This document shows, piece by piece, positions 18,603-27,072 of a stretch of DNA of 51,406 nt (position 1 is the stretch's first letter; every line of letters starts with the position of its first letter). The notes under the pieces are model-generated. The model had not been told where the DNA came from and ran no database searches. It was given only the letters and a program-made list of their open reading frames with translations. The stretch lies in contig JAKAKJ010000051.1 of NCBI GenBank assembly GCA_021824575.1, positions 1 to 51,406 on the forward strand, in the 5' to 3' direction. The position numbers and the translations under genes were made by a program. The DNA is from Chloroflexota bacterium. GTDB lineage: Bacteria > Chloroflexota > Anaerolineae > Anaerolineales > Villigracilaceae.

Positions 18603-19946
18603 ATGCAAAAGTCCGGGGCTTCTTTTCTTGAAAGAACGCGCCATCAGTTGAATCAGGCTGTTCTATGGTTCAAGCCGGGAATTGGAATCAAGCGCTGGCT
18701 GGTGCTGGTCTTGTTGGGCATCACCCTCATCGGTGTTGGCCTGGCTATTTTTCTGCTGGACATTTATCGCACAGACACGAGCAATACAGCCATTCTCACA
18801 TTTTTGTCTTATGCAAGCCTGCGTTTCCTGCCGCGCCTCGCCCGCGTAATCATCTTTGGCGCAATAGGCGTTGGGTTGATCGGCTATGGATTGTGGGGAT
18901 TGAACCGCACATTGCTCCGTCCGTTTATGCGGCCAGGACATACGGTAATTGATCAGCTTTCGGACTATCGCCGCCGCGAACGCGGCCCGCGCGTGGTCGC
19001 CGTCGGCGGCGGGCATGGGTTATCCACTTTGTTGCGCGGACTCAAAGAGCACACGCGCAACATCACGGCGGTTGTCACCGTTGCGGATGATGGCGGTTCG
19101 TCGGGGCGATTACGCGAGAGTCTCGGCATTCTGCCTCCCGGCGACATCCGTAATTGTCTCGCGGCGCTGTCCAACGATGAAGATTTGCTGACCCAACTTT
19201 TTCAATATCGTTTCAGCGGCGCGCCGGACCTTGATGGGCATTCCTTCGGCAATCTGTTTATCACTGCGTTAACCGATCTCACCGGCAGTTTTGAACAAGC
19301 TGTGGCTGAGTCGGGCCGCGCACTGTCGGTGAGCGGGCGCGTGCTTCCTTCAACCCTTCACAACGTGCGCTTGGTCGCGGATATTCGCCTGCCGCACGTG
19401 GTTAACGAAGTCAGAGTTCAGGGTGAAAGCAAAATCCCCGAAATGGCGGGACGCGTCCGCCGGGTCTGGTTGGAGCCGAATAATCCGCCCGCGTTTCCGC
19501 CTGTTTTGCAGGCGATCCTGAATGCGGAGTTGATCGTCGTGGGCCCCGGCAGTTTGTACACGAGCATCCTGCCGAATTTGCTCGTGCCCGATTTGCTCGC
19601 GGCCATCCATGCCAGCCGCGCAGTCAAAGTTTATGTCTGCAATATCGCGACGCAGTCCGGAGAGACGGATTTATTTTCCTGTTACGATCACGTGCGCGCT
19701 CTGGAGGAACATATTGGCGAGGATATGTTCGATGTGGCGCTTTGCAACGATAATTACGAAGCGCCTCTTGGCCGGACCTCGAAGTGGGTGCGTGCCGATG
19801 AGCGCAGCCTCAGCGACGAACGTGTCTACTGTGCCGACCTGATTGACGAAGAACATCCGTGGCGCCATGACCCGGTCAAACTCGCGCAGGTGTTGATGGA
19901 TTTATTCTACGAGCGTACAGGCCCCTTAAGCGAACGGTTTGGATGA
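18603..19946 (+). CDS. yvcK: YvcK/CofD-like uridine diphosphate-binding protein with N-terminal membrane helices
   Basis: 447 residues from ATG 18603, the start placed by the promoter (an in-frame ATG at 18546 lies upstream of the -35 box). Residues about 30-110 hold two membrane helices (LVLVLLGITLIGVGLAIFLL and VIIFGAIGVGLIGYGLWGL), an addition also found in other Chloroflexota-type YvcK proteins as far as I know. The YvcK core follows: VVAVGGGHGLSTLLRGLK, VTVADDGGSSGRLRESLGILPPGDIRNCL, SFGNLFITALTDLTG, VVGPGSLYTSILPNLLVPDL, CNIATQSGETD. YvcK proteins bind UDP-GlcNAc-type nucleotides and link carbon flux to peptidoglycan synthesis. Divergence from an LCP/LysM operon fits that role. Confidence 0.9.
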   Translation: MQKSGASFLERTRHQLNQAVLWFKPGIGIKRWLVLVLLGITLIGVGLAIFLLDIYRTDTSNTAILTFLSYASLRFLPRLARVIIFGAIGVGLIGYGLWGLNRTLLRPFMRPGHTVIDQLSDYRRRERGPRVVAVGGGHGLSTLLRGLKEHTRNITAVVTVADDGGSSGRLRESLGILPPGDIRNCLAALSNDEDLLTQLFQYRFSGAPDLDGHSFGNLFITALTDLTGSFEQAVAESGRALSVSGRVLPSTLHNVRLVADIRLPHVVNEVRVQGESKIPEMAGRVRRVWLEPNNPPAFPPVLQAILNAELIVVGPGSLYTSILPNLLVPDLLAAIHASRAVKVYVCNIATQSGETDLFSCYDHVRALEEHIGEDMFDVALCNDNYEAPLGRTSKWVRADERSLSDERVYCADLIDEEHPWRHDPVKLAQVLMDLFYERTGPLSERFG

Positions 19947-19985
19947 GATTTTGCTGTGAGTTTATTGTTTTACGCAGTACTGTGA

Positions 19986-19991
19986 TAAAAT
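19986..19991 (+). promoter_or_regulatory. Candidate extended -10 of fluoride riboswitch unit 1
   Basis: TG-A-TAAAAT, an extended -10 arrangement, about 17 bases upstream of the aptamer. A TTGTTT at 19965 lies 15 bases upstream but is a weak -35. Confidence 0.45.
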
Positions 19992-20008
19992 TAGCGCGTC
20001 TTATTCTG

Positions 20009-20055
20009 GGCGATGAGGCTCGCCGTAACCGTCGAACGACTAATGGCCTCTATTG
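20009..20055 (+). promoter_or_regulatory. Fluoride riboswitch 1 (crcB motif) aptamer
   Basis: P2 stem GGCG/CGCC closes the loop ATGAGGCT. The loop bases GAGGC (20015-20019) pair with GCCTC (20046-20050) to form the pseudoknot. A P3 stem GTCG-AA-CGAC is followed by CTAATGGCCTCTATTG, the invariant 3' part of the class. The order and bases match the Thermotoga petrophila fluoride aptamer closely. The pseudoknot strand is reused as the 5' arm of the terminator, so fluoride binding should favour read-through into the pyrophosphatase-like/mutS-like/crcB operon. Confidence 0.95.
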
Positions 20056-20089
20056 AAGAGAACTTCCTCAGTAGAGGCTATTTCTTTGT
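20046..20089 (+). terminator. Riboswitch-controlled intrinsic terminator 1
   Basis: An 11-base-pair stem, GCCTCTATTGA (20046-20056) with TCAGTAGAGGC (20068-20078), followed by TATTTCTTTG. It shares bases 20046-20050 with the aptamer pseudoknot. Confidence 0.85.
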
Positions 20090-20108
20090 CTATAGCGAGT
20101 AAACAAAT

Positions 20109-21533
20109 ATGGCCGAGCATCTCATTGATATCAGAGTTGTGCAGCCGGGCCGCACAACCGGGCATTATTATTCCCAGGATTTAGACTCCCTGCGGTTGGA
20201 GAAGATCGTTTATCCCGAAGCATCGCTCCCATTCGATGTATGCATCCTGCCCACTGCATTCACTCCCTTCGATGAACCCTTTCCTGTTCTGGCGCTGGGT
20301 GACATCTCGCATCCGCTCAACACCGAGATGGAAGCGCGCCTGCTTGGCGCAGTCCAGCGTGGGGAGGAGAATCCCATCCTGCTGGCTGTTCCCAGCGCAG
20401 ACGAACGCAGTCCTCAATGCCTTGAAAACCTCACCACAAATCAACGCGCTGAAATCGTCAACGCTCTGAACACATTCAGGCCGGGGGAATGGCGATGGCT
20501 TACCAACGAAGAGGTTGAACCACATCTCCATGTAGGTACGAAGCGCTATCGCCAATTCCAAGCCAGCGACAAACCGCTGCAACTCGATCCATCGTGGAAG
20601 CCCTTGCATATTGGTCGTCCGGAACCCAGCTTCGCAGAAGCCGAGCGATACACGGCTGCTGAATATACTTTTTATGAATTGCCTTATCGTTTCCAGCATT
20701 ACGTCAATGAACATCTTGCGCCCGACGAACGCATCTTGTACGCCGCGCGCCGTCCAGCCATGCTTAGCCGCCGCAAGCGTTCTCTGCTTCAACGTGAGCA
20801 GATGCAGGCAGGCGTGTTGATTTTGACCAACCAGCGGCTTATTCAACTCGTTGAACTTGTCCCGCCTGACTCAGCCAACATTCGATATGGATTCCATGCC
20901 ACTGTTGGCGTGCTGGAGCGTCTGTCGCAAATATCGCTCCAGCCACTTGAAAGCAATCTGATCCTGCGCTCCGAGTGGCGCGCTGAACAGGGATCTGTTG
21001 CCGTCGAATGGGAAGTGCCCGGTCAAACCCGCGCAGCGCTTGAGGAATTGGTCGGGTTTCTCCAACGATTTCAGGTGAATGCGGATGATTGTGTTCTGCG
21101 TCGGGCAACCGTCTCAGCGCCGCCGGAGGTGCTTCCCGCTCTTGCCGATACAGCCTCCAACGATCCGGAATATTCGACATCGCTAAATAAACGGTTCCAT
21201 AATTCTCTGATCGAATCTCTTATGCCCGATGAGCAAGCTTACGCTTGGGCATTGTTGCCTGAATGGCTGGATCGCAAACAGGGCGCGCAGGCGCTGGTGG
21301 TCACGGGACAGCGGTTGCTTCTCCTGCCAGATCATTCCTTTGATGTCTCCCTATCGGAGGTCGCCACGATCGAATACACCAGTTCGATTCTGGAATCCTC
21401 CCTTGGCGTAAACTATACCCAAAAGGGCGCCCATCATCGCAAGACGATTTACTTTCCGTACCCAGCCCGGGATTCTTTTCGAGATTGCTTTGAAGCCGCG
21501 CGGCGTTGTATGGCGGTAATCGCGGCGGTATGA
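20109..21533 (+). CDS. Degenerate inorganic-pyrophosphatase domain fused to two PH-like domains
   Basis: 474 residues, first gene under fluoride riboswitch 1. Residues about 1-150 follow family I soluble pyrophosphatase segment by segment: PGRTTGHYYSQDLDSLRLEK for the IP..KYE.DKE..L..DR strand, LPFDVCILPTAF for YPCNYGYIxxT, FDEPFPVLALG for DGDPVDVLV, MEARLLGAVQRGEEN, ILLAVPSADER for KLVAVPHSK, and AEIVNALNTFRPGE for AQIAHFFEHYKDLE. Nearly every catalytic residue is changed (Lys29 to His, Glu31 to Tyr, Tyr55 to Val, Asp65 to Phe, Asp67 to Glu, Asp70 to Pro; the Asp97-Asp102-Lys104 cluster absent; E. coli numbering). Residues about 200-320 and 365-470 look like bacterial PH domains (LAPDERILYAARRP, LILTNQRLI; LMPDEQAYAWALLP, LVVTGQRLLLL). 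Not an active pyrophosphatase; role unknown. Confidence 0.75.
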   Translation: MAEHLIDIRVVQPGRTTGHYYSQDLDSLRLEKIVYPEASLPFDVCILPTAFTPFDEPFPVLALGDISHPLNTEMEARLLGAVQRGEENPILLAVPSADERSPQCLENLTTNQRAEIVNALNTFRPGEWRWLTNEEVEPHLHVGTKRYRQFQASDKPLQLDPSWKPLHIGRPEPSFAEAERYTAAEYTFYELPYRFQHYVNEHLAPDERILYAARRPAMLSRRKRSLLQREQMQAGVLILTNQRLIQLVELVPPDSANIRYGFHATVGVLERLSQISLQPLESNLILRSEWRAEQGSVAVEWEVPGQTRAALEELVGFLQRFQVNADDCVLRRATVSAPPEVLPALADTASNDPEYSTSLNKRFHNSLIESLMPDEQAYAWALLPEWLDRKQGAQALVVTGQRLLLLPDHSFDVSLSEVATIEYTSSILESSLGVNYTQKGAHHRKTIYFPYPARDSFRDCFEAARRCMAVIAAV

Positions 21534-21563
21534 CGTCTTCTTTCAAAAACAGGAAATTTTGCC

Positions 21564-23090
21564 ATGACCTTTCCAAGCATCCTCTTCGATAAAGATAATA
21601 TCCAGCGAGAAACAGAAGAACAGCCTTCCCATTTTACCGATCTGAATCTGGATCAGGTGGTGGAGGCCATCACAGCGCGCAAGCAGGAATACAACCTGAA
21701 GCCATTCCTCCATACGCCCCTGCGCGATGTGGAAACCATCCATTATCGCCATGAAGTCATGCGGGATATGGAAGACGCGGCATTGATGGCGGCCATCCAT
21801 GCCTTCGCCGAAAAAATGATCATCGTGCGCCGCTACCTGGGTCTGGTGGAACAACTCGAATTCAAGTATCACAAAGAAGGCTGGTTCCTGGAGGCCTCCC
21901 TGGTCTACTGTGATGCCTTGACTGAGCTGGCACATAACTTGAATCTTGCCCGGATAAAATCACGCGGCTTTCTGGCATTTCGCGAGTACGTGGAGAACTA
22001 TGTCGGCTCGCCTGAGTTCCAGTCATTGTTGACTGAGGCCAAAAATGTCAAAGCCGGATTATCGAGCGTGAAATATAGCGTGATCATCCAGATCGGTGCG
22101 TTCAAAGTACGGGCATACGAAGATGAGACAGATTACAGCGCAGAGGTCGAAAAGACGTTCGAGAAATTTAAACAGGGCGCGGTGAAGGATTATCGGTCCA
22201 AACTATATGAAGGCTCCGGCATGAATCATATCGAAGCGCAAATTCTCGATTTCGTTGCCCGGCTGTATCCTGATCCCTTTGCTGCCCTCGATCACTTTTC
22301 CGCCAGCCACAATCAATTCATGGATGAGGTGATACGCGTCTTCGACCGTGAAATCCAGTTTTATGTTTCTTATCTCGAGTTCATGGCCGACATCAAACTC
22401 AAGGGGCTCAGCTTTTGTTATCCGCAGGTTGGGACGAATCGCGAAGTATATGACTATGATGGATTTGACCTCGCGTTGGCATATAACCTGCTTGGCACCG
22501 ACAGGTCGGTGATAACCAACGACTTCTTTCTTAAAGGACCAGAACGCATCATTGTCGTCTCAGGCCCGAATCAGGGCGGCAAAACCACTTTTGCACGTAC
22601 CTTCGGGCAATTGCACTATCTTGCCAGTCTCGGGCTTCTCGTTCCGGGCCGGGAAGCCCGGCTCTTCCTCTACGATCAGATTTTTACACACTTCGAGCGC
22701 GTGGAGGATATTAGCAACCTGCGCGGCAAACTGGAGGACGACCTGTTCCGTATTCACGAAATCCTCGCCCGCGTTACTCCAGATAGCATCTTGATCCTGA
22801 ACGAGATTTTTGCATCCACAACTCTGGAAGACGCCGTTTTTCTGAGCAAGGAAATTATCAATAAAGTCCTGCAATTGGACCTGCTTTGCGTGCTGGTGAC
22901 TTTCATGGATGAATTATCGTCCATGAGCGAAAAGACAGTCAGCATGGTCAGCACGATTGTGCCTGACAACCCCGCTGAACGGACATTCAAGGTCATCAGA
23001 AAACCCGCGGATGGTCTGGCTTATGCGCTCTCCATAGCTGAAAAACATCGCCTGACCTATAAGCAGATCAAGGAGCGAATCAAATCATGA
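21564..23090 (+). CDS. MutS-like ABC-type ATPase 1 (no mismatch-recognition domain)
   Basis: 508 residues, about 30 bases after the previous gene. The N-terminal 320 residues are mainly helical, matching the lever/core region of MutS without domain I. The C-terminal ATPase has Walker A VVSGPNQGGKTTFARTFGQ (about 331-349), a signature-like RVEDISNLRGKLEDDLFRIHEIL segment, Walker B ILILNEIFASTTLEDA (Asn where MutS has Asp) and VLVTFMDELS in place of the TH(x)xEL switch. MutS-like genes are among those found under fluoride riboswitches in other bacteria, but their job there is not known. It overlaps the next gene by ATGA and shares its architecture, suggesting a heterodimer. Confidence 0.85.
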   Translation: MTFPSILFDKDNIQRETEEQPSHFTDLNLDQVVEAITARKQEYNLKPFLHTPLRDVETIHYRHEVMRDMEDAALMAAIHAFAEKMIIVRRYLGLVEQLEFKYHKEGWFLEASLVYCDALTELAHNLNLARIKSRGFLAFREYVENYVGSPEFQSLLTEAKNVKAGLSSVKYSVIIQIGAFKVRAYEDETDYSAEVEKTFEKFKQGAVKDYRSKLYEGSGMNHIEAQILDFVARLYPDPFAALDHFSASHNQFMDEVIRVFDREIQFYVSYLEFMADIKLKGLSFCYPQVGTNREVYDYDGFDLALAYNLLGTDRSVITNDFFLKGPERIIVVSGPNQGGKTTFARTFGQLHYLASLGLLVPGREARLFLYDQIFTHFERVEDISNLRGKLEDDLFRIHEILARVTPDSILILNEIFASTTLEDAVFLSKEIINKVLQLDLLCVLVTFMDELSSMSEKTVSMVSTIVPDNPAERTFKVIRKPADGLAYALSIAEKHRLTYKQIKERIKS

Positions 23091-24610
23091 AAGTTCTTCT
23101 AATGCATCCCAACCAGGATTTCGAACTGGTGCGGGCCGAGCAGAAATATCCCTACAAGCGGGTTCTTCCACTCCCGGCCGCGCAAGCAGCGCTGATGCAG
23201 GACTTGGAATTGGACACACTCTTCAATGCCATGGCGCTGGGCGATGAATTCCTGTTCGATGTTGCAAGGCAAGCCGTTTTGTCGAGTCTGGATGATCCTG
23301 AAATAATTTGTTACCGTCAGGCAATCCTCAAAGACTGCCTGAATCATCCGGATATTGTCCGGCAGATCTATAGTATTCCGATTCAGTCCCTCGAAAACAA
23401 GCAAAGACATTGGATGGGCATCTTTAGCAGTTATCCGAGCGGAGTTCTAAGCAGCGCGCGCGAACTGCTGGAAATGTTCGTGGGTTTGCTAAAGACCTTA
23501 AAGAAACTTGCTGACGATCACGCCGAAGAATTCGAATCGGAGGGCTTCCGAAGATTCTTCGCAATGATTCAGCACGAACTGGACGATGAGTATTTTGCGG
23601 TCGTGAAAAACCATCTCAAAGAATTGAAATTCAGCAGCGGTGTCTTGCTCAGCGCCGAGTTGGGACAGGGAAATGAAGGGACAAATTATGTTCTTCGCAG
23701 ACCCAATCACAACAAACAGCATTGGACAAAGCGCGTCTTTTCCAAGAGGTCGTCGGTCTATTTCTTTTCGCTCGACCCTCGTGATGATGCAGGCGCGCGG
23801 GCGCTCGGAGATTTGAGAGATCGAGGCGTCAACCTGGTGGCGAACGCGGTTGCCCAGTCTGCGGACCACATTGACAATTTTCTCAATGTGCTGCGGCAGG
23901 AACTGGCGTTTTACATCGGCTGTTTGAATTTATCGGAACAGCTTGCCCAGATGGGAGAGCCGATTGTCTTTCCTGAGCCTGAGCCAGCCAGCCAGCGGGA
24001 GCATTCATTTGCTGGCCTGTACGATGTCTCTCTGGCTCTAACCATGAAGCAGAAAATTGTAGGCAACGACGTAAAGGCAAACGGCAAAGACCTCGTCATC
24101 ATCACGGGCGCCAACCAGGGCGGCAAATCCACTTTTCTGCGAAGCATCGGCCTGGCCCAACTGATGATGCAATGCGGCATGTTTGTCCCAGCCGAGTCTT
24201 TCTGTGCAAATGTGTGTACTGACCTTTTCACGCATTACAGACGGGAGGAAGATACGAGCATGACCAGCGGCAAGTTCGACGAAGAACTCAGCCGCATGAG
24301 CGCGATTGTAGATCACATCACGCCGAACTCAATGATTTTGTTTAACGAGGCATTTGCCGCGACCAATGAACGGGAAGGCTCGGAAATTGCAAGGCAGATT
24401 GTTAGTGCGCTGCTGGAAAAACGCGTCAAGGTTTTCTTTGTGACACATTTATACGAATTGGCCCACGGTTTTTATAGTCAAAAAATGCCGGGCGCCATCT
24501 TCTTGCGAGCCGACAGGCAGGAAGGCGGGACGCGGACTTTCAAATTGATCGAAGGAGAACCATTGCAAACCAGCTATGGCAAGGATTTATACGACAGAAT
24601 CTTTGGATGA
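23087..24610 (+). CDS. MutS-like ABC-type ATPase 2
   Basis: 507 residues, paralogue of the preceding protein with the same length and layout. It starts at the ATGA overlap. Walker A is VIITGANQGGKSTFLRSIGLAQ (about 337-357), the signature region is HYRREEDTSMTSGKFDEELSRMSAIV, Walker B is SMILFNEAFAATNEREG (again Asn instead of Asp before the Glu), and the switch motif VFFVTHLYELAHGF is complete. ATG of crcB overlaps its stop. The first partner has lost the TH motif that this one keeps, an asymmetry like that of eukaryotic MutS heterodimers. No Cys-rich or DNA-mismatch wedge (Phe-x-Glu) is visible. Confidence 0.85.
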   Translation: MKVLLMHPNQDFELVRAEQKYPYKRVLPLPAAQAALMQDLELDTLFNAMALGDEFLFDVARQAVLSSLDDPEIICYRQAILKDCLNHPDIVRQIYSIPIQSLENKQRHWMGIFSSYPSGVLSSARELLEMFVGLLKTLKKLADDHAEEFESEGFRRFFAMIQHELDDEYFAVVKNHLKELKFSSGVLLSAELGQGNEGTNYVLRRPNHNKQHWTKRVFSKRSSVYFFSLDPRDDAGARALGDLRDRGVNLVANAVAQSADHIDNFLNVLRQELAFYIGCLNLSEQLAQMGEPIVFPEPEPASQREHSFAGLYDVSLALTMKQKIVGNDVKANGKDLVIITGANQGGKSTFLRSIGLAQLMMQCGMFVPAESFCANVCTDLFTHYRREEDTSMTSGKFDEELSRMSAIVDHITPNSMILFNEAFAATNEREGSEIARQIVSALLEKRVKVFFVTHLYELAHGFYSQKMPGAIFLRADRQEGGTRTFKLIEGEPLQTSYGKDLYDRIFG

Positions 24611-25065
24611 GTGAGTGTATGAGCGAAACATGGAATCGGTTTCAATATTCTATTTTACAGAAGTTGCGAAAGGTTACTTTGTCGAAGGACATGGAGACAT
24701 TTTTATTGATTTCATTGGGCGCAATCTTTGGCGCCAATTTGCGTTATTGGGTCGGCGGTTGGGCGGCGAATCGCTTTGGAACCGTATTTCCTTATGGAAC
24801 ATTGATTATCAATTTGACCGGCAGTTTCGTCCTTGGATTGTTCATGACACTGGCAACCGAACGTTTTTTGATTGATCCGCGTTGGCGTTTGATCGTGGCT
24901 CTTGGCTTTCTGGGCGGATACACCACCTTTTCGTCTTATACTTACGAAAGCATGAGTTTATTGCTCAATGGCGAAACCTGGTTGGGATTGTTGGATTTGC
25001 TCGGCAGCAGCATCTTTGGCGGGCTGGCGGTAGCGGCGGGAATCCTTCTGGGACGGATAATTTGA
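24607..25065 (+). CDS. crcB: Fluoride channel CrcB/Fluc
   Basis: 152 residues if the ATG overlapping the previous stop is used. The Fluc core begins at residue 29 (METFLLISLGAIFGANLRYW), so a TTG at 24679 or the ATG at 24691 would give the usual 124-128 residues. Four helices and the family marks are present: GAIFGANLRYWVGGW, FPYGTLIINLTGSFVLGLF (pore Asn), and GFLGGYTTFSSYTYES with the TTFS turn and Phe box. Fluc channels are dual-topology dimers that let F- leave the cytoplasm. A single crcB gene here implies a homodimer unless another copy lies elsewhere. It sits downstream of fluoride riboswitch 1, which fits the known regulation exactly. Confidence 0.95.
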   Translation: MSECMSETWNRFQYSILQKLRKVTLSKDMETFLLISLGAIFGANLRYWVGGWAANRFGTVFPYGTLIINLTGSFVLGLFMTLATERFLIDPRWRLIVALGFLGGYTTFSSYTYESMSLLLNGETWLGLLDLLGSSIFGGLAVAAGILLGRII

Positions 25066-25079
25066 TGCAAGGAGACAAA

Positions 25080-26348
25080 ATGTCGCCGGATGAATTGATG
25101 GAAAAGAAGGCAAAACGTCTCATGATTTATGTGGGGGAGAGCGATCAATGGCGCGGCAAGGCGTTGTATGTGGCCCTTTTGGAAACACTGAGGATGTACG
25201 GCATGGCGGGCGCGACCGTGACGCGCGGCCTCGCCGGTTTTGGCGCGCACTCGCGCGTTCACACCGCGACCATTTTGCGGCTCTCGCTCGATCTGCCCCT
25301 GATCATTCAGGTAACGGACTCGCCCGAAAAGATTAGAGGCGTTTTGAATGTCATCGCTCCGATGGTGGGCGAGGGCTTGATCACGATTGAAGATGTGGAA
25401 GTGGTTAAATACACACATCGTTATTTGAATCCGCTCCCGACCGATAAACGCGTCTCGGATGTCATGACGCGCAAGGTCGTCACATTGACCGACAAAATGT
25501 CGGTGGCAGAAGCGTGGGATCGAATGCTTAAGCACTTGATCAAAGCCATGCCTGTCTTGAATTCGCGCGGCGAAGTGGTTGGGATGTTGACGGATGAAGA
25601 TTTGCTCGAACGCGCAGGGTTGGAACAGCATTTATCGGTGGCCGAGAGACTCGACGAACAGATGCTTCAAGCCGAATTTACTGCATTGAAACGCAGCCCG
25701 CTCAAAGTCGCGGATGTGATGACATCGCCCGCCATTGTGATTCGGGACCATGAATCCCTGGGTGTCGCCGCGTCCCGCATGGCGGAACACGGCATCAAAC
25801 GTCTGCCGGTTCTCGATGAAAAGGGCAAATTAATTGGCGTGCTGTCGCGCGTGGATGTATTGAGACAGGTTATCAGTGAAGAATCGAAAAAGCGCGCAGC
25901 CAAGGCTCCCACAGGCGCGGCGCGGACCCTGGGTGACATTATGATTCCTGAAATTCCGACCATCGCGGAAGATGCCAAATTGGCGGATGTGGTCGCCCGC
26001 TTTCTCGAAGCTGGAACCCGCCGCCTGATCGTCGTTGATGATTCGGGGCATCCCCTCGGCATGGTCAGCGATGCAGATGCAGTTACCCGCGTCCAGCCCG
26101 CCGCCCAGCGCAACGTCATGCAGGCCCTGCGCGGCAAACGCACCGCACCGGATGAAAAGATGACTGCGGCAAACTTGATGTCCCCCGGTGTATTGACGGC
26201 TCGCCCCGATACCGCATTGGTTGAGGCTGCGCAGAAAATGCTGTCTCCGCAACGTAAGTGGTTGGTAGTGGTAGATGCAGATGGAAAGGCCATTGGTCTG
26301 GTGGATCGGCAAGTCTTGCTCAAGTCGTTGATGCATAATCATTCCTGA
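25080..26348 (+). CDS. DUF190 domain fused to four CBS domains
   Basis: 422 residues from the ATG at 25080, preceded by AAGGAG at good spacing; an ATG at 25065 overlaps the crcB stop. Residues about 10-105 are DUF190 (KRLMIYVGESDQWRGKALYVALLETLRMYGMAGATV, then GLAGFGAHSRVHT), a PII-like fold often encoded beside crcB. Four CBS domains follow, in two Bateman pairs: VSDVMTRKVVTL...VVGMLTDEDLLER, VADVMTSPAIVI...LIGVLSRVDVLRQV, LGDIMIPEIPTI...PLGMVSDADAV and AANLMSPGVLTA...AIGLVDRQVLL. CBS pairs bind adenine nucleotides, so it may tune CrcB or another partner according to energy charge. That function is inferred from context. Confidence 0.88.
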   Translation: MSPDELMEKKAKRLMIYVGESDQWRGKALYVALLETLRMYGMAGATVTRGLAGFGAHSRVHTATILRLSLDLPLIIQVTDSPEKIRGVLNVIAPMVGEGLITIEDVEVVKYTHRYLNPLPTDKRVSDVMTRKVVTLTDKMSVAEAWDRMLKHLIKAMPVLNSRGEVVGMLTDEDLLERAGLEQHLSVAERLDEQMLQAEFTALKRSPLKVADVMTSPAIVIRDHESLGVAASRMAEHGIKRLPVLDEKGKLIGVLSRVDVLRQVISEESKKRAAKAPTGAARTLGDIMIPEIPTIAEDAKLADVVARFLEAGTRRLIVVDDSGHPLGMVSDADAVTRVQPAAQRNVMQALRGKRTAPDEKMTAANLMSPGVLTARPDTALVEAAQKMLSPQRKWLVVVDADGKAIGLVDRQVLLKSLMHNHS

Positions 26349-26402
26349 TCTGCATCATCCCAAAAAGTGCCCTGACGATTTCATTCTTAAAGCGTAGAAG
26401 TC

Positions 26403-26660
26403 ATGCCGCGCGGGAAGACGGGCAGCCTGCGAAATATTCTCTCGCATCTTTCCCATACGCCGCTGGGCATGTTGGACATGACAGGAGAAGCCGGTGATGT
26501 CATGATCCGGGATGTGATTTCGGTGCGGCCGGACACACCGCTGGTCAATGTGATCCAGACCATGATTGACAAAAAGATCAAGCGTATTGTGGTCGCGGAT
26601 GCAGAAAAGCGACTGGCAGGGATGATTAGCCGCGAAAGTATTTTGCGCGCGCTGGCGTGA
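26403..26660 (+). CDS. Small single CBS-domain protein (possible remnant)
   Basis: 85 residues holding one CBS motif (DVMIRDVISVRPDTPLVN ... IKRIVVADAEKRLAGMISRESILRAL) after a 30-residue basic leader. CBS domains normally work as pairs, so a lone copy must dimerise or be the leftover 3' end of a longer DUF190-CBS paralogue. No convincing ribosome site precedes the ATG, which favours the remnant reading. It lies about 55 bases after the DUF190-CBS gene, on the same strand and probably on the same transcript. Confidence 0.55.
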   Translation: MPRGKTGSLRNILSHLSHTPLGMLDMTGEAGDVMIRDVISVRPDTPLVNVIQTMIDKKIKRIVVADAEKRLAGMISRESILRALA

Positions 26661-26766
26661 AACCCATGGTGCGATGGGATGGGACAATCAGGGCCAATAT
26701 TTTTTCACGAATGCACGGTTTCCATGATTCAGACCTGCTGTATGGAACTGCAAAAGGAGCAGATCA

Positions 26767-27051
26767 ATGAACATTCGCAGATTATTACTGGACGTCGACA
26801 AGGCAGTGGCGCGCCCAACATTGCTGGAACTCTCGGCGGCAATTGAAAAAATCCAAGGGGTCGAAGGGTTCAATATCACAGTCACTGAAATCGATATTGA
26901 AACGGTTGGCACGGAAGTTACGATAGAGGGCACGAACATCCAGTTCGAGGAGCTTGTCAAAGCCATCGAAAAAAGCGGATGCGTCGTGCACAGTGTTGAC
27001 CAGATCGCGGTTGGGGAGCGCCTCGTCGAACGGGTGAGCCGCGGGCGCTGA
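26767..27051 (+). CDS. DUF211-family protein
   Basis: 94 residues with a strong AAGGAG ribosome site. The sequence follows the DUF211 pattern first seen in archaea: NIRRLLLDVDK, LLELSAAIEKIQGVEGFNITVTEID, VTIEGTNIQFEELVKAIEKSGCVVHSVDQIAVG. The fold is ferredoxin-like and forms rings in archaeal homologues; the molecular role is not established. In this operon it directly precedes a VIT1/CCC1-like membrane protein, a pairing that I recall from other genomes and that hints at regulation of the transporter. Confidence 0.85.
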   Translation: MNIRRLLLDVDKAVARPTLLELSAAIEKIQGVEGFNITVTEIDIETVGTEVTIEGTNIQFEELVKAIEKSGCVVHSVDQIAVGERLVERVSRGR

Positions 27052-27072
27052 CCTGATTGGTTGATCCCCCTC

